Shown here: piece after piece, positions 12,406-15,854 of the stretch
How positions within the stretch are numbered: the first letter of the stretch is position 1
Layout of the letters: the number at the start of each line of letters is the position of its first letter
Origin: an uncultured Lachnospiraceae bacterium
GTDB lineage: Bacteria > Bacillota_A > Clostridia > Lachnospirales > Lachnospiraceae
DNA: 15,854 nucleotides
Direction: 5' to 3'
Assembly (NCBI GenBank): GCA_902780985.1
Contig: CACZHN010000033.1
Location: forward strand, 1-15,854
Notes under the pieces: generated by a model
Seen by the model: only the letters and a program-made list of their open reading frames with translations
Database searches by the model: none
Told to the model about the DNA's origin: nothing
Position numbers and translations under genes: made by a program

Positions 12406-14385
12406 TTAAATCATCATATTAAGTATTTCATTGCTTCTCTTTACGAAGCCTGTAAGCTCTTCAGCTGTGAGCGGTCTGTTTGCAAGAACGGCAAGATCGT
12501 AGAGCTGTGCACAGATCGTGCTGGTGTTTTCGGCTTCCGGATTATCCAGAACGTACTTAACAAGCTTGTTGTTGACATTGAGTATGAGAGTCTCTGCCTC
12601 TGCGCCGAAGTCCATAGGACTCATGCCTCCGAAACTGTAGATCTTCATCATGTCTGCCATACGTCTTTCCTGCTCGGACTGGATAAGCATGGATGAAACC
12701 GTCTCATCCTTAAGAGAACGAGCCTCCAGCTTGATCTTTTCTTTTCCGAGTGCCTTCTTGAAAATCTCCGTCAACTTATCATTATATTCCTTTGCCTTGT
12801 CTTCGGCAAGGTCTTCGCCCTTAAGATTTTCACTAATATCGGAATCTATTCTCAGGAACTTAACTTTATCGTTCTTTGCTTCCATACTTGTGATGTATGG
12901 GCTGTCGATGTTATGGGTAAGGAATATCGCATCCATGCCCTCTTTTTTGAACATTTCTATATACTGTGCCTGTGTCTGCTCATCGCTTACATAGAACACC
13001 TTATTCTCATGCTTTTCCTTTGCTGCCTCAAGATAATCTTCAAGGGAAATGTATTTGCCCTCGAGATTACGGAAGATCATAGCCTTCTCCATCTTCTCGT
13101 TGAACTTATCGTCCTTCAGACAACCGAACTTGATGAACGGAGAGATATCCTCCCAGAGGCTCTCGTATCTTTCTCTGTCTGTCTTGAACATGCCGGTAAG
13201 CTTGTCGGCAACCTTCTTTGTAATATAATCGGAAATCTTCTTAACAAAACCGTCGTTCTGAAGAGCACTTCTGGATACGTTAAGCGGAAGGTCCGGACAA
13301 TCGATTATTCCCTTAAGTACAAGAAGGAACTCAGGGATAACTTCCTTGATGTTATCTGCTACGAACACCTGGTTGTTGTAAAGCTTTACCTTTCCGTCAA
13401 GCTGATCAAGGTTCGGATTCAGTCTCGGGAAGTAAAGGATACCCTTAAGGTTGAAAGGATAGTCCATGTTAAGGTGGATCCAGAACATAGGCTCCTTAAA
13501 ATCATAGAATACTCTCTGATAGAATTCCTTATAGTCCTCATCGGTACAGTCTCCCGGAGTTCTAACCCAGAGAGGATTGATATCGTTAAGAGGCTTAGGG
13601 CTGTTATCGTCTTCAGCAGCCTCTGTTTCTGCCTCAACTTCCTCAGCCTTCTCTTCTGTCTTTGCAGGGCCGCCTATGAAGTCATCTTCCTCAGCCTGTC
13701 TTACCTTAGCCTTGGCTTCAACCTCATCGTTCTTAACCTGCTTCTTTGCCTCATCTTCATTTACATAGTAAATCTCAACCGGCATGAATGAACAGTACTT
13801 TGTGATTATCTCTTTAACCCTGTATTCATTTGAGAATTCAAGACTGTCGTCCGAAAGGTAAAGAGTTATTCTTGTACCGCGCTCATTGTAGTTGCCCTCG
13901 CCCATCTCATAGGTTGTACCGCCGTCACTCTCCCAGTAAACCGAAGTAGCGCCTTCCTGATAAGAAAGAGTCTCGATAGTAACCTTGTCGGCAACCATGA
14001 ATGCTGAATAAAATCCGAGTCCGAAATGACCGATTATCTGATCATTTGCATCTTTATCCTTATACTTTTCAAGGAAATCCTGTGCACCCGAAAATGCGAT
14101 CTGGTTGATGTACTTATCAACCTCATCCCTTGTCATACCGATACCGTTATCTATAAAGGTAATTGTCTTATCCAGCGGACTTGACATGATCTTAACGCTG
14201 AACTTCTCTCCTTCCGGAATCTCAGCCTCTCCCATGGAAGAAAGTCTCTTAAGCTTAGTTACGGCATCCACACCGTTGGATATAAGCTCTCTGATGAAAA
14301 TGTCATGATCAGAATACAGCCACTTCTTGATGATGGGAAATATGTTCTCACTATTAATAGTTAAATTACCCTTTTCTGTTGACAT
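12406..14385 (-). CDS. htpG: Chaperone HtpG (Hsp90)
   Basis: An ATP-dependent chaperone of the Hsp90 family in the cytoplasm, 659 residues. The N-terminal GHKL ATPase has E33-LIS-N37-GVD40, DNGIGM (79-84) and GHFGLGFYSAF (119-129). The middle domain has the catalytic-loop segment LPLNVSRSALQND, and the C-terminal dimerisation domain follows. Between the N and middle domains (about 209-266) lies a long, strongly acidic, low-complexity linker rich in Glu, Ala and Lys, unlike the short link in E. coli HtpG. The ATG at 14385 has AGAGG 9 bases upstream. It is the first gene of the htpG-cysS-mrnC-rlmB-sigH run and has its own CIRCE and promoter. Confidence 0.97.
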   Translation of the reverse strand: MSTEKGNLTINSENIFPIIKKWLYSDHDIFIRELISNGVDAVTKLKRLSSMGEAEIPEGEKFSVKIMSSPLDKTITFIDNGIGMTRDEVDKYINQIAFSGAQDFLEKYKDKDANDQIIGHFGLGFYSAFMVADKVTIETLSYQEGATSVYWESDGGTTYEMGEGNYNERGTRITLYLSDDSLEFSNEYRVKEIITKYCSFMPVEIYYVNEDEAKKQVKNDEVEAKAKVRQAEEDDFIGGPAKTEEKAEEVEAETEAAEDDNSPKPLNDINPLWVRTPGDCTDEDYKEFYQRVFYDFKEPMFWIHLNMDYPFNLKGILYFPRLNPNLDQLDGKVKLYNNQVFVADNIKEVIPEFLLVLKGIIDCPDLPLNVSRSALQNDGFVKKISDYITKKVADKLTGMFKTDRERYESLWEDISPFIKFGCLKDDKFNEKMEKAMIFRNLEGKYISLEDYLEAAKEKHENKVFYVSDEQTQAQYIEMFKKEGMDAIFLTHNIDSPYITSMEAKNDKVKFLRIDSDISENLKGEDLAEDKAKEYNDKLTEIFKKALGKEKIKLEARSLKDETVSSMLIQSEQERRMADMMKIYSFGGMSPMDFGAEAETLILNVNNKLVKYVLDNPEAENTSTICAQLYDLAVLANRPLTAEELTGFVKRSNEILNMMI

Positions 14386-14440
14386 TGAAACATTACCTCT
14401 TTTCTATAATAAATTAATAAAATACAACTCAACAAAGAGA

Positions 14441-14469
14441 ATTTTAACTCCGAGGGTAGTAAAAGTCAA
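14441..14469 (-). promoter_or_regulatory. Sigma-A promoter of htpG
   Basis: TTGACT (14464-14469) and TAAAAT (14441-14446) on the minus strand are exactly 17 bp apart, with a predicted start near 14434 and a leader of about 50 bases. The -35 lies 7 bases downstream of the CIRCE element. Confidence 0.78.
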
Positions 14470-14476
14470 TCAAAAA

Positions 14477-14503
14477 TTAGCACTCTACCTAAGAGAGTGC
14501 TAA
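14477..14503. promoter_or_regulatory. CIRCE operator (HrcA binding site) of htpG
   Basis: A second perfect TTAGCACTC-N9-GAGTGCTAA. It lies 91 bases upstream of the htpG start, just upstream of the -35 box rather than over the start site as at groES. HrcA control of htpG, and possibly of the genes behind it, is inferred. Confidence 0.95.
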
Positions 14504-14560
14504 CACATCCGATTCGCCTTCTTTTTTCACTCCATCCGCAAAAAGTAATCCGGTACAACA

Positions 14561-14595
14561 AGAAAAACCCCAGAAAATTTCTCTGAGGTTTTTCT
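14561..14595. terminator. Bidirectional intrinsic terminator after the DUF5721-type gene
   Basis: Arms AGAAAAACCCCAGA (14561-14574) and TCTGAGGTTTTTCT (14582-14595) pair over 14 positions with one mismatch or wobble and a 7-base loop. Runs of A and T at the ends allow function on either strand. On the minus strand it ends transcripts of the gene at 14706 and isolates htpG. Confidence 0.85.
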
Positions 14596-14625
14596 CGAAA
14601 AGGATGGTTTAATTTGTTAATTAAT

Positions 14626-14644
14626 TGTTACATTGATTGTAACA
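14626..14644. repeat. Short inverted repeat
   Basis: TGTTACA-TTGAT-TGTAACA, a perfect 7-bp inverted repeat in an A/T-rich stretch between the stop at 14706 and the terminator at 14595. It could be a hairpin in the 3' untranslated region or a protein-binding site. The rest of the gap 14386-14705 is covered by the terminator, CIRCE and promoter entries. Confidence 0.45.
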
Positions 14645-14705
14645 TTTAGTCTGTGAAAAATCAACAAATTTCCCACTTAAAAATGCACAAAATTATCGAA
14701 GAAAA

Positions 14706-15854
14706 TCATAAAATATCGAGTTCTTTGAAGGTATTATGCACAAACGAATCCCAAATTGTGTCAAGACTCTTGTCCAATGTAAAAATTTTGTAAGAATTTC
14801 CCGTAGTTATCGTTAACCTTTCTCTGTCGTACATAATATTTATGTTCAGAGACTCAACTTCATCGGGTCTGACACTTATTCCGGATGAGGTAACAAAGTC
14901 ATATATGAAGTCCTGATCCATTACAAGGGATACAGAAAATCTCAGGGGAAGTCTGCTGCCTCTGATGGCTTCGAAAAACTGATTTCTTATATTTCCCCAT
15001 CTGATATATCCCAGTTCTCTTCCGCCGGCGGTGGTGAGTCCTTCGTCATCGGAGTCATAGAAATCTTTATTCAGTCTTCCGTCTATCTCTATCCTGCAGG
15101 CACCTTTTATCTCGGCATAGTATAAAAGACTCTTTGCAAAGAAGTCTTCCGACAAAAGTGCCTTAACGAATTTTCCCGTATCTGTAATATCAAAGCTGTT
15201 CATAACATCCGTGAGGTTGACGGACTCCCCGTCAAAGGTCTTGTTGCTGTTCTGCCATGCCAGATAAACGTTATTTCCGTCGCTCAGCACCTCGGGATAA
15301 TAATCCATTCTGCCGTTGTCGTCCACGGGCTTTGGTTCGCTCCAATCGAGCAAAGCGGCATCGCACACGGAATAGACAAGACGCGCTCTGTTGATATCGC
15401 TGCGAGTTTTGTCGTCCTCCATCCATACCGCCATCAGCCTGTCGCCGAAGCGAACCAGCTTGGCGTTTGAATTTGGATAAACCGACTGCTGCAGCGTCTG
15501 AACACTCGCGATACCGTCGGCGGCGGATACGGACGCGTCCTCTGTTCGGGGCAGCCAGCCTGAAGTGTTTTGAATATAATCGCGAAGCTCCGTCCTCTGC
15601 GCAGAGGCGGTGTTTTGTACGTCCTGAGCAGCTACGGCGGAGGATTTTTTACCGTTGTCCTTTTTGTCCCAGTAATCATCAATCAGTACAGCCTCACCCT
15701 CGAAGAGCGGCCAGTCAAAATTCAGCACGAATGCTTCTCCCTCAAATCCGAGACTGCCTTTGAGTTTAACAGTGGTACGCCTTTGCGAGGAGTCAAACGT
15801 AATCGGAACATTTACTCCTCCGTAAACTCCTGCTGACAGATACCCCTTGAAGCC
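14706..15854 (-). CDS. Fused or chimeric frame: BNR/sialidase-like surface protein fragment joined to a DUF5721-type protein (partial, open at right edge)
   Basis: The frame is open to the window edge, so the 5' end is missing; 382 residues are visible. The first 217 residues resemble the extracellular repeats of large surface proteins (KLVRFGDRLMAVWMEDD, RLVYSVCDAALLDWSEP, GNNVYLAWQNSNKTF, a BNR/sialidase-like pattern). The last 166 residues, from the ATG at 15203 (MNSFDITDTGKFVKALL) through IEIDGRLNKDFY, YIRWGNIRNQFFEAIRG and YKIFTLDKSLDTIWDSF, match what I remember of DUF5721, a stand-alone cytoplasmic family of about 165 residues. Codon use changes at the join: Arg is CGN in 6 of 11 before it and 0 of 11 after; Ile ATA is 0 of 5 before and 8 of 15 after. 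No good ribosome binding site precedes 15203. It is a true fusion, a recombination product or an assembly chimera. Confidence 0.65.
   Translation of the reverse strand, partial: GFKGYLSAGVYGGVNVPITFDSSQRRTTVKLKGSLGFEGEAFVLNFDWPLFEGEAVLIDDYWDKKDNGKKSSAVAAQDVQNTASAQRTELRDYIQNTSGWLPRTEDASVSAADGIASVQTLQQSVYPNSNAKLVRFGDRLMAVWMEDDKTRSDINRARLVYSVCDAALLDWSEPKPVDDNGRMDYYPEVLSDGNNVYLAWQNSNKTFDGESVNLTDVMNSFDITDTGKFVKALLSEDFFAKSLLYYAEIKGACRIEIDGRLNKDFYDSDDEGLTTAGGRELGYIRWGNIRNQFFEAIRGSRLPLRFSVSLVMDQDFIYDFVTSSGISVRPDEVESLNINIMYDRERLTITTGNSYKIFTLDKSLDTIWDSFVHNTFKELDIL
15185..15210. other. Probable junction between two sequences of different origin
   Basis: Protein family, base composition and codon use all change here. 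To the right the DNA is GC-richer with CGN arginine codons; to the left it resembles the rest of the window with AGA and ATA codons. The segment NLTDVMNSFDI could belong to either protein, which suits a join at a short stretch of shared sequence. Confidence 0.55.

Noticed and set aside
12913..13791. A 292-codon open frame on the plus strand
   Set aside because: It lies antisense within htpG, its translation is hydrophobic low-complexity typical of an antisense shadow, and htpG is certain.

Overview
Nearly every gene reads on the minus strand. The gene content suggests a Gram-positive anaerobe of the Clostridia, most likely a Lachnospiraceae (inference, not a placement). The grounds are two perfect HrcA/CIRCE operators, a clostridial cysS-mrnC-rlmB-sigH block, a stand-alone GlnRS, cadherin-like/cohesin/dockerin surface proteins, and a C-terminal region that I recall as DUF5721, a family common in Lachnospiraceae.

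Layout, in transcription order from right to left. (1) 15854-14706: an open reading frame that enters from the right edge. Its first part looks like a surface BNR/sialidase-like repeat protein. Its last 166 codons look like a complete DUF5721-type gene. Codon usage changes sharply at about 15200, so this is a fusion, a recombination scar or an assembly chimera. (2) 14595-14385: a terminator, then a CIRCE operator and a good sigma-A promoter. (3) 14385-9149: htpG, cysS, mrnC, rlmB and sigH, tightly packed or overlapping with no terminator between them, so a heat-shock operator may control a translation/RNA-modification/sigma-factor block. (4) 9141-8981: a tRNA-Thr(GGT) gene with its own promoter and terminator, with an unexpected C at position 33. 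(5) 8937-8557: a small TerB-like gene and its terminator.

(6) 8504-1745: an operon driven by a consensus promoter (TTGACA, 18 bp, TGnTATAAT) with a perfect inverted repeat between -35 and -10. It encodes a secreted SH3/glucosaminidase/cadherin-like/dockerin protein, then a membrane-anchored protein with one cohesin-like domain, then glnS and an OGG1-type 8-oxoguanine DNA glycosylase, and ends in a strong terminator. The first two genes look like the two halves of a lock: the dockerin on a peptidoglycan hydrolase and its likely docking partner, a cohesin on a transmembrane protein with a long acidic tail. This non-cellulosomal cohesin/dockerin pair is the most interesting system in the window.

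(7) 1807-442: a structured leader and an MFS transporter that seems to lack its last membrane helix. (8) 406-1: a promoter, the second CIRCE and groES, with the ribosome binding site of the next gene (surely groEL) at the very edge.

I see no CRISPR array, insertion sequence, integrase or rRNA. The large plus-strand open frames are shadows of the genes above.
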